Assembly: GCA_021298555.1 (NCBI GenBank)
Contig: JAJTGE010000006.1
Span: forward strand, 1-44,887
From: Oxalobacteraceae bacterium
GTDB taxonomy: Bacteria > Pseudomonadota > Gammaproteobacteria > Burkholderiales > Burkholderiaceae_D
Reading direction: 5' to 3'
Length of the DNA: 44,887 nt
This document shows positions 8,959-16,034 of the stretch, one piece after another; the first letter of the stretch is position 1; the number at the start of each line of letters is the position of its first letter. A program made the translations under genes and the position numbers. The notes under the pieces are model-generated. The model was not told the DNA's origin and ran no database searches. It saw only the letters and a program-made list of their open reading frames with translations.

Positions 8959-9387
8959 TTAATCGGTAATTAATGTCCGCACTATCATTTGATGTGATTT
9001 ATTGTCACCTGGCACTTGCCATTGAAGACTAACTGTCACATTGCGCGCATCATCAATAGTGATCTGTGGCGTATTCATAGTTGCAGACACACCAGGTAAA
9101 CGGTGACTAACTGTTGCAAACCAGCTTTTATAATCAGCAGATGTCGTATCTTTGTAGCGGCTCCTCAATCCGGCTAATGAGTGATCGCCTATCCACATAT
9201 GCGATACCAACTCGTTGATCAGCAAACTTGCTTCTATACGGTACCGGGCATTACTAGTTTCTATATGCGTTGCTGTAATCAGCATTAATAAACTTAGTAA
9301 ACCGACTGAAAACAAAAAGATCGCGAGTAAGCCTTCAAGCAAGCCACTGCCATGTTTGTATTGAAAAAAATAGGCTTTATCAGACAT
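8959..9387 (-). CDS. pilV: PilV, minor pilin
   Basis: A 142-residue protein. The ATG at 9387 overlaps the fimT stop (TGATG); one further TTG codon upstream is possible but less likely. A leader MSDKAYFFQYKHG precedes SGLLEGLLAIFLFSVGLLSL, a prepilin N-terminus with Gly at -1 and Glu at +5, as in PilV/GspI pseudopilins. The remainder is a short globular domain ending VSLQWQVPGDNKSHQMIVRTLI. It belongs to the pilE-fimT-pilV-pilW-pilX-pilY1 operon and should form part of the priming tip complex. There are no paired C-terminal cysteines. The name is given by position and prepilin motif; overall similarity among PilV proteins is low. Confidence 0.83.
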   Translation of the reverse strand: MSDKAYFFQYKHGSGLLEGLLAIFLFSVGLLSLLMLITATHIETSNARYRIEASLLINELVSHMWIGDHSLAGLRSRYKDTTSADYKSWFATVSHRLPGVSATMNTPQITIDDARNVTVSLQWQVPGDNKSHQMIVRTLITD

Positions 9388-9956
9388 CAATGACAGGCTT
9401 CGGGATGGGCAGTGGGACGCGCTGGATTACACAAACGAATAGTGCCTGCGCCGTCTACTTTTAAAACAAGACGTACGTCATCCCCTGCAGCAGAATGAAT
9501 GACATCAACGCGTGCAATGTCTGTACCCCTAATGACTTGCGGGACATCTCCCAAAGGAAAAAAATCTAGCGTACCGGGTAAGGCCACACCTGCTCTTAGT
9601 GCAGTGTCTGTTTTCGATGATCCAGCTAGCTGCGCTCCACCCCATCGCACCAAACTACTTGCCTCCAGTGGGTGAGCCAGTAGCGGCGAAGGGCATGCAG
9701 CCGTGGCGTAGACGCAGGTAACGCTCCAGCCAGGAACACCTCTTGAATCACTTAGGCTTATTCGTATGCGCGTATTGCGTGCTATTGCTTCGGCACGTGC
9801 ACGCTGAAGAGCACTACGCAAACTCTCTGCACTGCTACGAACTTCCATAGCGCGAACCCATCGCACAGCCGAAGGTGTACCCGTGGCAAGTACGACAGAT
9901 ATAACTACCAAGGTAATTAATAACTCGATTATCGTGAATGCGGAACTATCGTCCAT
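9387..9956 (-). CDS. fimT: FimT/FimU (GspH-type) minor pilin
   Basis: The ATG at 9956 gives 189 residues with a very short leader: MDDSSA, then FTIIELLITLVVISVVLATG. Glu is present at mature position 5, but the residue before the cleavage site is Ala rather than the usual Gly. The body (VRSSAESLRSALQRARAEAIARNTRIRIS) is the GspH/FimT signature, and it ends with two cysteines (LCNPA...EACH). A longer frame extends upstream to 10022 but would overlap pilE and place the prepilin signal after residue 28. FimT/FimU proteins are minor pilins; in some species FimT binds DNA during natural transformation. No strong ribosome site is seen, so coupling with pilE is probable. Confidence 0.85.
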   Translation of the reverse strand: MDDSSAFTIIELLITLVVISVVLATGTPSAVRWVRAMEVRSSAESLRSALQRARAEAIARNTRIRISLSDSRGVPGWSVTCVYATAACPSPLLAHPLEASSLVRWGGAQLAGSSKTDTALRAGVALPGTLDFFPLGDVPQVIRGTDIARVDVIHSAAGDDVRLVLKVDGAGTIRLCNPARPTAHPEACH

Positions 9957-9967
9957 AGGCTGCGCAG

Positions 9968-10402
9968 TCAGCACGAGCCGTTTCTTCTGTTGATCCAGCA
10001 ATTGACAGGTACAGTTCCCCAACCCTCAGGCAAAGCTATCGTTCTTGCTTCTCCTGCCTGATTGAGGGTGTACGATAATGCAGTCAAATCGCCACTATTT
10101 CCAACAGCAGTCAGTAAATACGACTGACCAGATGATGCGATTGAGCAACTAAAATTAAACCGCTCACTTACTAGCGTGCTAGCACCGCAGTTGTCACCGC
10201 TAGCATAGGTGTGATGGTCTTGGTAATACTCTTCCATACGCATAGCAAACAAACTCAAACCACTTGTTGCTTGAGGGATGGCACTACGTATCATGTGATC
10301 ACGATAGGCTGGCATTGCAAAGGCGGCCAATATGCTAGCGATGACTAGCGCTACCATTAATTCGATCAGGCTAAAGCCTGCAATCATTCGGGAACTCGGC
10401 AT
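9968..10402 (-). CDS. pilE: PilE-type minor pilin, first gene of the minor-pilin operon
   Basis: Starting at the ATG at 10402 (MPSSRMIAG-FSLIELMVALVIAS) this is a 144-residue type IVa pilin-like protein. The start is uncertain: a TTG at 10420 and an ATG at 10387 are also in frame. Gly at -1, Phe at +1 and Glu at +5 fit prepilin peptidase processing and N-methylation. The motif RMEEYYQDHHTYASGDNCG is typical of the PilE proteins that open minor-pilin operons in Burkholderiales. Cysteines at DNCG, FSCS and NCW..NGSC could form disulphides. Eleven bases separate it from fimT. It is not the major pilin candidate, which is at 32342-32812. Confidence 0.87.
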   Translation of the reverse strand: MPSSRMIAGFSLIELMVALVIASILAAFAMPAYRDHMIRSAIPQATSGLSLFAMRMEEYYQDHHTYASGDNCGASTLVSERFNFSCSIASSGQSYLLTAVGNSGDLTALSYTLNQAGEARTIALPEGWGTVPVNCWINRRNGSC

Positions 10403-10716
10403 GGTTGATAGACTAGCCAAGTGAATCAGGGCAACAGATTGAATCTAATGTAATGAAATCGCACAGGATGCTAGTGGCTTCATTAACAGTTCGAATAATC
10501 GATCTATTACCGACCAATAGTGCGGTTTAAGAATTTTTATGATGCTTAAGTACTGCTGACTAGGTTTGGCTGAAAATAGATAATTTGTAATCGACAGCTC
10601 AACTGACATTAAGAAGAGCTGTTTTACTGATTACTACTGTAACGAGTAAAACGAGCTGGTCGTAATACCCACAGCAGGAAAACCACACTCTATTTAATTT
10701 GGGAATGGATTCGTAT
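10403..10716. other. Intergenic region with presumed minor-pilin operon promoter
   Basis: This 314-bp gap separates DUF3579 from pilE, both on the minus strand, so it should hold the promoter of the pil operon. I looked for a GG-N10-GC sigma-54 motif on the minus strand and found none. No open frame with coding character and no strong terminator hairpin could be recognised. It is richer in A+T than its neighbours. Confidence 0.5.
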
Positions 10717-11043
10717 TTATTTTGGAAGCAAGCAGGCTTCGATAATCGTCAGATCATTATCTTTGGCGAAGCTGCGCATGAAGTAGTAGGCCATGGGTTC
10801 AAGGTCATACAACTTTGCATCGACCAATACCGAGCGCACACCCTCGATTAGTGCGGGTTGTACATAAGGGGAATACTGCAAGTGAAGATCGTAGCCATTG
10901 CCAGCATCCGGATTAAAACGTGACATGATTCCGCATAAGCGCTCTGCCCAGTCGCTAGGACGGAAAGGTTTACCCTTACTGTTCAAGCCCTGGATAATGA
11001 AGTCGGTTACTTCGTTAGATGATTCTGAATTCGGATCAGCCAT
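10717..11043 (-). CDS. DUF3579 domain protein
   Basis: A 108-residue soluble protein of the DUF3579 family. The marker stretch FIIQGLNSKGKPFRPSDWAERLCGIMS lies at about residues 16-42, followed by YSPYVQPALIEGVRSVLVDAKLYDLEPMAYYFMRSFAKDNDL. The family is, to my knowledge, largely betaproteobacterial and of unknown function; in many genomes the gene lies next to arginine biosynthesis genes, which is not so here. It starts at ATG 11043 and has no close partner: 213 bp separate it from the CobD-family gene upstream, and the gap contains a short hairpin (TATCTT-ACCG-AAGATA, near 11109-11124) of unknown significance. No signal peptide or membrane segment is present. Confidence 0.85.
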   Translation of the reverse strand: MADPNSESSNEVTDFIIQGLNSKGKPFRPSDWAERLCGIMSRFNPDAGNGYDLHLQYSPYVQPALIEGVRSVLVDAKLYDLEPMAYYFMRSFAKDNDLTIIEACLLPK

Positions 11044-11256
11044 GAGGCAGGCAGGATGTCAAACAGAGAGGTAATGGCGGCCGTATATCGCGATACGCTG
11101 ATTCACTATCTTACCGAAGATAAGATAGGAAACAAAGCTGCTTGAGTATTTTTTGTAACAGACGTTAAGGCTTAACTCGCTAGGGATCGGCACTTATAAC
11201 GTTTAGAGTTCCCGCGCAAAAAATCTAGTGCGTGACTACGCAACAACATATATGTT

Positions 11257-12213
11257 TTAGCCCAGCCAATTAGCAACCGAAACAAGTACTAACAGCAAAA
11301 TCCATAGCAGAAGTGCACGCCAGATTAAGCCTACGGTACTTTGCAATGAGCGCGCCGAGGGTTCCTCTCCAGGCAAGACCTCTGCCTCTGAGCGGGAAGA
11401 ATCGTAGCGAGTGATATCTATTTCAGGTGCGTCTGGTGCGTATTCTGCTGGCGTACCTAAACGTACACCCATAGCACCACCACCGGCCGATAAAATAATC
11501 CCGGTTGTTTGGCTCGTCCAGCGATGCGCAAAGTTACGCCAAGCATAAATAGCATCTTCAAAATTACCAACAATTGCAAACGCTATTGCAGTTAACCGAG
11601 CTGGAAGCCAATCAATCCAGTCAAATGCTTTTTTTGCAAATAGACCGAAGGACTCTTGACGCAGATGATCTGGCTCATTCCACGCACGCGCCAGATACTC
11701 AGCCAAGCGGTATATGACGGCACCGGCGGGCCCTATGGGAAGTAACAACCACAAGAAAACACCAAAGACATGTCTGTGGGTCGTAATGAGTGCATTTTCC
11801 ACTGATAACCGTGCTACGTCTTGAAAATCAAGGTCACGCACATCATGACCAGTCCATTCGGCAAGAAGATGACGCGCCTCGGTCAGCTCGCCGTTATTTA
11901 GCGCTACTTGTATCGCCGTGAAGTAATGACTGTAATGACGAAAACCCATCGTCAAATAAACAATCAGGACACTCCATATAAATTGCGCTAGTGGCCCTAC
12001 CAGAGCCAGTAACCAGTAAATCAATAAGGTGGGCACTACCAGGACAGACATTAAAGCCAACCAGGCCATGCGACCATGTTCTGGCCGCCCTGCATTGAAA
12101 CTGTGCTCGATACGCGCTGCGAACACGCGTATTGCTGCATAAATAGGATTGTCCGCGCGTAGAGGGCGAAACTGTTCAATCAATAAGACCAAAAGTATAG
12201 AAAACAGAGTCAT
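11257..12213 (-). CDS. CobD/CbiB family membrane protein
   Basis: A 318-residue membrane protein beginning MTLFSILLVLLIEQFRPLR, with helices at about 55-75, 75-95, 165-185 and a C-terminal anchor (about 295-316, LIWRALLLWILLLVLVSVAN). Conserved marks include SVENALITTHRHVFGVFLWLLLPIGPAGAVIYRLAEYLA and LPARLTAIAFAIVGNFEDAIYAWR, as in CobD/CbiB, which attaches aminopropanol to cobyric acid in B12 synthesis. No other cobalamin gene or cobalamin riboswitch is visible nearby. Betaproteobacteria commonly carry such stand-alone members, which resemble AmpE as well. The substrate is therefore uncertain: B12 nucleotide-loop assembly is one option, an AmpE-like function another. Confidence 0.8.
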   Translation of the reverse strand: MTLFSILLVLLIEQFRPLRADNPIYAAIRVFAARIEHSFNAGRPEHGRMAWLALMSVLVVPTLLIYWLLALVGPLAQFIWSVLIVYLTMGFRHYSHYFTAIQVALNNGELTEARHLLAEWTGHDVRDLDFQDVARLSVENALITTHRHVFGVFLWLLLPIGPAGAVIYRLAEYLARAWNEPDHLRQESFGLFAKKAFDWIDWLPARLTAIAFAIVGNFEDAIYAWRNFAHRWTSQTTGIILSAGGGAMGVRLGTPAEYAPDAPEIDITRYDSSRSEAEVLPGEEPSARSLQSTVGLIWRALLLWILLLVLVSVANWLG

Positions 12214-12460
12214 AGTCGGCGCCGGAAGTTCGGTTAAATCATAAGCGAAACTAAAAACAAATCATACCCGGAGTAAGGTGCGGACTGATTTATTGTTATT
12301 TTTATGGCGATCCTGCTCAGCCGTGCTTAGCGCAGGCTAATAAAGCGAAGAGGGCAAGCTTCAACCAGTTACGTAAGAAATATCTCGCTTTTATTAAATA
12401 AGTGCTTGTTGTGGCTAATTACACGGTGCAGTCTCGCGCATGTATTGCGTCTAAATGTAA

Positions 12461-13129
12461 TCAGGCACGCACAAAATGATAGAGATTCCGGAGCATTGCA
12501 GCGGTCGCTCCCCAAATAAAATAATGCTGAAAAGGCATCGCATAGAATGTCCTGCGCCCAGGTACACCAGGAAACTCAGCGCTACGGCGCTGATGGTTGC
12601 TGCCATCCATTAAAAAGCTCATTGGCACTTCAAATATCTCTGCAACTTCGAATTCATCCGCAGCTAATTTAAATGGCGGATGGACCAAACCAACCACGGG
12701 TGTCACCCTAAAACCGGTACCTGTGAAATAGTCTGGCAGCGAACCTATCACCTCGATATGACGGCGAGATAAACCTATTTCCTCTTCGGTTTCGCGCAGG
12801 GCAGTCGCGACTGCATCCTGATCGTCTGGATCAACTCGGCCACCAGGAAAACTAATCTGACCGGCATGATCATGCAAATGCGCGCTGCGCTGGGTCAAAA
12901 GCAAGGACAAATGGCCTTCCCGCACGACCAGCGGCACGAGCACTGACGCTGGTACTGGCACTCGTTGCTTATCACGCAGCATGTGCTCATCTGTAAACTC
13001 AGGCGACCACTTCGCTGGCTGACGAAAACGATTGCGTAACCACTCAGGATTTAAGCGATCCGAATGCAATGGATGCTCAGCTGCCAGTGAATCAATAGGT
13101 GCGGTTGTGGGGTCAAACGGATTTTTCAT
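12461..13129 (-). CDS. Nudix hydrolase, CoA pyrophosphatase type (NudL/YeaB-like)
   Basis: A 222-residue protein from the ATG at 13129; a GTG two codons upstream is possible. The Nudix region contains FPGGRVDPDDQDAVATALRE followed by TEEEIGL (about residues 97-122). Here the usual Glu after the first Gly of the Nudix box is replaced by an acidic Asp stretch, as in the UPF0035/CoA diphosphatase group. The downstream IEVIGSLPDYFTGTGFRVTPVVGLV is characteristic of enzymes that cleave coenzyme A to phosphopantetheine and 3',5'-ADP. It lies beyond the terminator of the rplS operon, so it is probably expressed separately. The substrate is inferred from family signature only. Confidence 0.85.
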   Translation of the reverse strand: MKNPFDPTTAPIDSLAAEHPLHSDRLNPEWLRNRFRQPAKWSPEFTDEHMLRDKQRVPVPASVLVPLVVREGHLSLLLTQRSAHLHDHAGQISFPGGRVDPDDQDAVATALRETEEEIGLSRRHIEVIGSLPDYFTGTGFRVTPVVGLVHPPFKLAADEFEVAEIFEVPMSFLMDGSNHQRRSAEFPGVPGRRTFYAMPFQHYFIWGATAAMLRNLYHFVRA

Positions 13130-13135
13130 TGACAC

Positions 13136-13171
13136 TCAAAAAAAGAAAAAGGGCACGCTCGGTGCCCTTTT
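13136..13171 (-). terminator. Rho-independent terminator of the rpsP-rimM-trmD-rplS operon
   Basis: A perfect 6-bp GC-rich stem (GGGCAC / GTGCCC at 13151-13156 and 13162-13167) with a 5-nt loop, extended by A:T pairs. On the minus strand it is followed by an almost uninterrupted T run (13136-13150). It sits 22 nt past the rplS stop, immediately before the Nudix gene. Confidence 0.9.
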
Positions 13172-13192
13172 GGTTTGCCGTAAATGACTAGC

Positions 13193-13576
13193 TTACTCCG
13201 CTGTAGGCTCAGCTGTGCGACGGCTAGGCAGTTTTTCGCGTATCCGCGCTGACTTACCTGAACGTTCACGCAAGTAATACAACTTAGCGCGACGTACATC
13301 ACCACGACGTTTTACTTCAATAGAAGCGATCAGTGGTGAATACAACTGAAAAGTACGCTCTACACCTTCGCCTGACGAAATTTTACGTACGATGAAGTTG
13401 GAATTCAAACCGCGATTGCGGCGTGATATCACAACACCTTCATAGGCCTGAACTCGCTTACGATTACCCTCAACCACATTGACGTTGACGATAACGGTGT
13501 CGCCGGGTCCGAAAACTGGGATGTTTTTAGCCAGTCGGGCGACTTCTTCTTGCTCTAATTGTTGGATCAGATCCAT
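13193..13576 (-). CDS. rplS: Ribosomal protein bL19
   Basis: A 127-residue protein beginning [21 protein letters not shown] chose the ATG at 13576 because AAAGGAG lies just upstream; a longer open frame to 13642 has no family support. The core [38 protein letters not shown] and [23 protein letters not shown] is diagnostic of bL19, a large-subunit protein at the 30S/50S interface. It is the last gene of the rpsP-rimM-trmD-rplS operon and is followed by a strong terminator. The C-terminus is slightly longer than the E. coli protein, with a basic/acidic tail ([11 protein letters not shown]). Confidence 0.98.
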   Translation of the reverse strand: MDLIQQLEQEEVARLAKNIPVFGPGDTVIVNVNVVEGNRKRVQAYEGVVISRRNRGLNSNFIVRKISSGEGVERTFQLYSPLIASIEVKRRGDVRRAKLYYLRERSGKSARIREKLPSRRTAEPTAE

Positions 13577-13685
13577 TGTTTGCTCCTTTGCATCATGCCG
13601 GCGCCAAAAATTTCCATGCCCGGTAGAGGATGAGTTACACATAACAGGGCGGGATACAAACGGCTATACCCAACCCCACGACTAA

Positions 13686-14435
13686 CTACTTACTTCGTCT
13701 TAGAAAGGCCTCATCAGCCTTCGTAAGCAACCCTTCTGCGCGCGCCTTGTTTACCAAATCAGGACGCTTACGTTGAGTGGCATCAAGTGCCTGCTCACGT
13801 CGCCATTTCTCTATTTCTGCGTGATGCCCGCCTAATAACACTGCCGGTACGCTTAAACCTTCGTAAATCTCTGGCCGCGTGTAGTGCGGACAATCAAGAA
13901 GACCATGAACGAAACTGTCTTCCACTGCCGATGCATCGTCATGCAACACACCTGGCAACTGCCTGATAACTGCATCCATTAGGGCCATAGCAGGTAATTC
14001 ACCGCCGGACAGAACGAAATCACCGAGGCTGATTTCTTCGTCTACGCAGCGGTCAAGCAAACGCTGATCTACGGCTTCATAACGGCCACACAAAACCACC
14101 AAACCTGCATGCTCAGTCATCGCCATAACTCGCTTATGGTTAAGCGGAGCACCCTGAGGCGACATAAAAATCACAGCAGGTCTGGGCAAACCTAATACTT
14201 GTTGTCTCTGTATGGCCGAATTAATAGCCAATTCCAGGGGCCCAGCCATCATCACCATTCCGGGTCCGCCACCATAAGGGCGGTCATCCACGGTGCGGTG
14301 ATTATCAGTGGTGAAATCTCTGGGATTCCACAATGACAGCTCACATCGTTTTTGTTCAAATGCTCGCCGGGTAATTCCCGACGACGTTAGTGCAGCAAAC
14401 ATGTCAGGAAAGAGCGTAATCACATCAAACTGCAT
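13686..14435 (-). CDS. trmD: tRNA (guanine37-N1)-methyltransferase TrmD
   Basis: A 249-residue protein from the ATG at 14435, which has AAGGGA 7 nt upstream; a TTG two codons earlier is less likely. It starts [20 protein letters not shown]. The SPOUT-class knot region with SAM-binding motifs is present: [14 protein letters not shown] (about residues 54-67), [14 protein letters not shown] (about 108-121) and [21 protein letters not shown] (about 133-153). TrmD methylates G37 of tRNAs to prevent frameshifting and is essential in many bacteria. It lies between rimM (25-nt gap) and rplS (109-nt gap), the standard order. Confidence 0.98.
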   Translation of the reverse strand: MQFDVITLFPDMFAALTSSGITRRAFEQKRCELSLWNPRDFTTDNHRTVDDRPYGGGPGMVMMAGPLELAINSAIQRQQVLGLPRPAVIFMSPQGAPLNHKRVMAMTEHAGLVVLCGRYEAVDQRLLDRCVDEEISLGDFVLSGGELPAMALMDAVIRQLPGVLHDDASAVEDSFVHGLLDCPHYTRPEIYEGLSVPAVLLGGHHAEIEKWRREQALDATQRKRPDLVNKARAEGLLTKADEAFLRRSK

Positions 14436-14460
14436 GCCCAAATCCCTTCAGAACAGTGGG

Positions 14461-14997
14461 CTAGTACTCGCGTTCCCAATCCACTTTAATTCTTTTTTCT
14501 ACCGAGTCCACGACAGTAACAAATTGATCAACGAAAGGTATGAGCAATTCCTGAGCTTTTTCGTTACCCGGCACAGCGACACGCAATATCGGATGAGCAC
14601 CGTTATCCATCAGACCTGTAACTACACCCAGGGATACCCCATGGAGGTTTTCAACGGTATGGCCGATCAAATCGACCCAATAAAATTCGCCATCGTCTAG
14701 CGGAGGAAAGTGCGATCGCCTTACGTGAACTGTCGCGCCTTTAAGTGCCTCAGAAGCATCTCTGCCTTCAACACCCATTAAATGCGCCACCAGATCATCG
14801 CCTTGGGTGCGTACCTGGAGAACCTCCATATCGCGCATTTCGGGTTTGTCTAACCACCAGGTTCTAGCGTGAAGCAATGCCCCAGCATCATCAGAATAGG
14901 CACTCAACCTGACCCAACCTGCTAAACCGTAAGCACCTGTAATGTGAGCCACCACTACCAGATCATCAGGAATCGGAATTCCCGCAGCGCCCATCAT
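14461..14997 (-). CDS. rimM: 16S rRNA processing protein RimM
   Basis: From the ATG pair at 14992-14997 the product is about 178 residues, MMGAAGIPIPDDLVVVAHITG onward. The RimM N-terminal domain (VVAHITGAYGLAGWVRLSAYSD) and the PRC-barrel domain (DGEFYWVDLIGHTVENLHGV..GVVTGLMDNGAHPILRV...LLIPFVDQFV) are both complete. RimM helps 30S head maturation by binding uS19. The open frame continues upstream into rpsP, but that extension overlaps rpsP in another frame and is not family-like. The start follows the rpsP stop by 7 nt and lacks a strong ribosome site, suggesting coupling to rpsP translation. Confidence 0.96.
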   Translation of the reverse strand: MMGAAGIPIPDDLVVVAHITGAYGLAGWVRLSAYSDDAGALLHARTWWLDKPEMRDMEVLQVRTQGDDLVAHLMGVEGRDASEALKGATVHVRRSHFPPLDDGEFYWVDLIGHTVENLHGVSLGVVTGLMDNGAHPILRVAVPGNEKAQELLIPFVDQFVTVVDSVEKRIKVDWEREY

Positions 14998-15004
14998 AGA
15001 CAAA

Positions 15005-15256
15005 TCAGGCTGCTTTCTTGCCCGCTGACTTAATGAGACGCTCGACTGTAGGCGACAATTGCGCACCAACGCTCTGCCAATGTGTCAGACGCTGCAAATC
15101 TATGCTGAAAGGCTGGGCCGCGCCGGAGGCGACAGGGTTGTAAAAACCGATACGCTCAATAAAGCGACCATCGCGACGATTGCGCGAATCAGTAGCAACG
15201 ATGTTGTAAAAGGGGCGTTTCTTTGCACCACCACGTGATAAACGAATAACAACCAT
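15005..15256 (-). CDS. rpsP: Ribosomal protein bS16
   Basis: An 83-residue protein, [39 protein letters not shown], ending [16 protein letters not shown]. All hallmarks of bS16, an early-assembling small-subunit protein, are present. The ATG at 15256 is chosen over a longer open frame to 15337 that has no homology. It is the first gene of the rpsP-rimM-trmD-rplS operon; a perfect TATAAT lies 52 nt upstream of the start, on the minus strand. Confidence 0.98.
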   Translation of the reverse strand: MVVIRLSRGGAKKRPFYNIVATDSRNRRDGRFIERIGFYNPVASGAAQPFSIDLQRLTHWQSVGAQLSPTVERLIKSAGKKAA

Positions 15257-15587
15257 AGTTTTCTCTACAAAAAAAGGGGGGGAATGACGGACACGAAAAA
15301 GATCGCGATTATAGCGTTTTTCACCTTCAGGCAACAAGCCAAAAACGGGAAGTCGCTGATTTATTGCGAGTTTTTACTCCAATAAGTCGATTCCAGGCCC
15401 TTAAAGTAGCCTTGATACTCGATCCGGCGTTAGCTTATACACTTAGCAGCCCGATTTTCGCGTTGTCAAAAGCATGTTGGGGTGTTTGCAGTTACCTTAC
15501 TGAGCCCGCGAACCAACTCTACAATTTGGTGGCCTAGCACCCGTAAATTAACTATTTAGCAAAAATTGCATCGGATATTCAGAAAAA
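15257..15587. other. Divergent intergenic region between rpsP and the TM2 gene
   Basis: This 331-bp gap holds the rpsP operon promoter at its left end (separate entry) and should hold the TM2 gene promoter at its right end, where the sequence becomes A/T-rich (around 15545-15587). I see no gene, RNA or repeat in the middle. Confidence 0.5.
15308..15337 (-). promoter_or_regulatory. Probable sigma-70 promoter of the rpsP operon
   Basis: On the minus strand a perfect -10 box TATAAT (15308-15313) is preceded by TTGTTG (15332-15337) with an 18-nt spacer. Transcription would start near 15301, giving a leader of about 45 nt before rpsP. The -35 box matches the consensus only in its TTG. Confidence 0.6.
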
Positions 15588-16004
15588 ATGACTTCGACTT
15601 ACAAAAGCAAAGCCTTGGCTACGGTACTCGCACTTTTTGTTGGTGCGTTAGGTCTACACAGATTTTATCTAAATGGCATTAAAGACAGTTGGGGGTGGTT
15701 GCACGCGGCTAGCTTGCCCGCTTCGGGCCTGCTGCTCACCCTGCATCCCGATTGGCCACTGCTGGCCTACGCTGCCCCCATGGCGGTCTCGCTGCTGGTG
15801 GCAAGTCTGGAGACCTTTTTGATTGGCCTGATGCCTGATGAAAAATGGGATGCAAAGTACAACGCGGCATCAGATTTAAAAACAGACAGTCGCTGGCCTA
15901 TACCCGCCATGATGGTCTTAAATCTTTTTTATGGAGCGACACTTTTGCTCACCGTGATTGCGCGCACCTTTGATCTTGTACTCACAGGTGGCGCTTACGG
16001 TTGA
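15588..16004 (+). CDS. TM2 domain membrane protein
   Basis: A 138-residue protein. The N-terminal half has the TM2-domain signature: KSKALATVLALFVGALGLHRFYLNG (about residues 6-30), i.e. a basic start, a first membrane helix and the GLHRFYLG-like turn. Two to three further helices follow (about 42-58, 61-82 and 105-130). TM2 proteins are small membrane proteins of unknown function in bacteria. It is transcribed alone, divergent from rpsP and convergent with the acyl-CoA dehydrogenase gene, with only 30 bp between the two stops. The second half (GLMPDEKWDAKYNA..) is not part of the TM2 domain but looks usual for betaproteobacterial members. Confidence 0.85.
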   Translation: MTSTYKSKALATVLALFVGALGLHRFYLNGIKDSWGWLHAASLPASGLLLTLHPDWPLLAYAAPMAVSLLVASLETFLIGLMPDEKWDAKYNAASDLKTDSRWPIPAMMVLNLFYGATLLLTVIARTFDLVLTGGAYG

Positions 16005-16034
16005 AACCACAAGCCCGTGACTTACCTAAAGAAA

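Noticed and set aside
10403-10716. Second sigma-54 promoter for the minor-pilin operon
   Set aside because: No GG-N10-GC arrangement was found on the minus strand.
12214-12460. Possible cobalamin riboswitch near the CobD-family gene
   Set aside because: The gap upstream of the gene shows no B12-box-like sequence or large conserved stem; only a weak partial hairpin.
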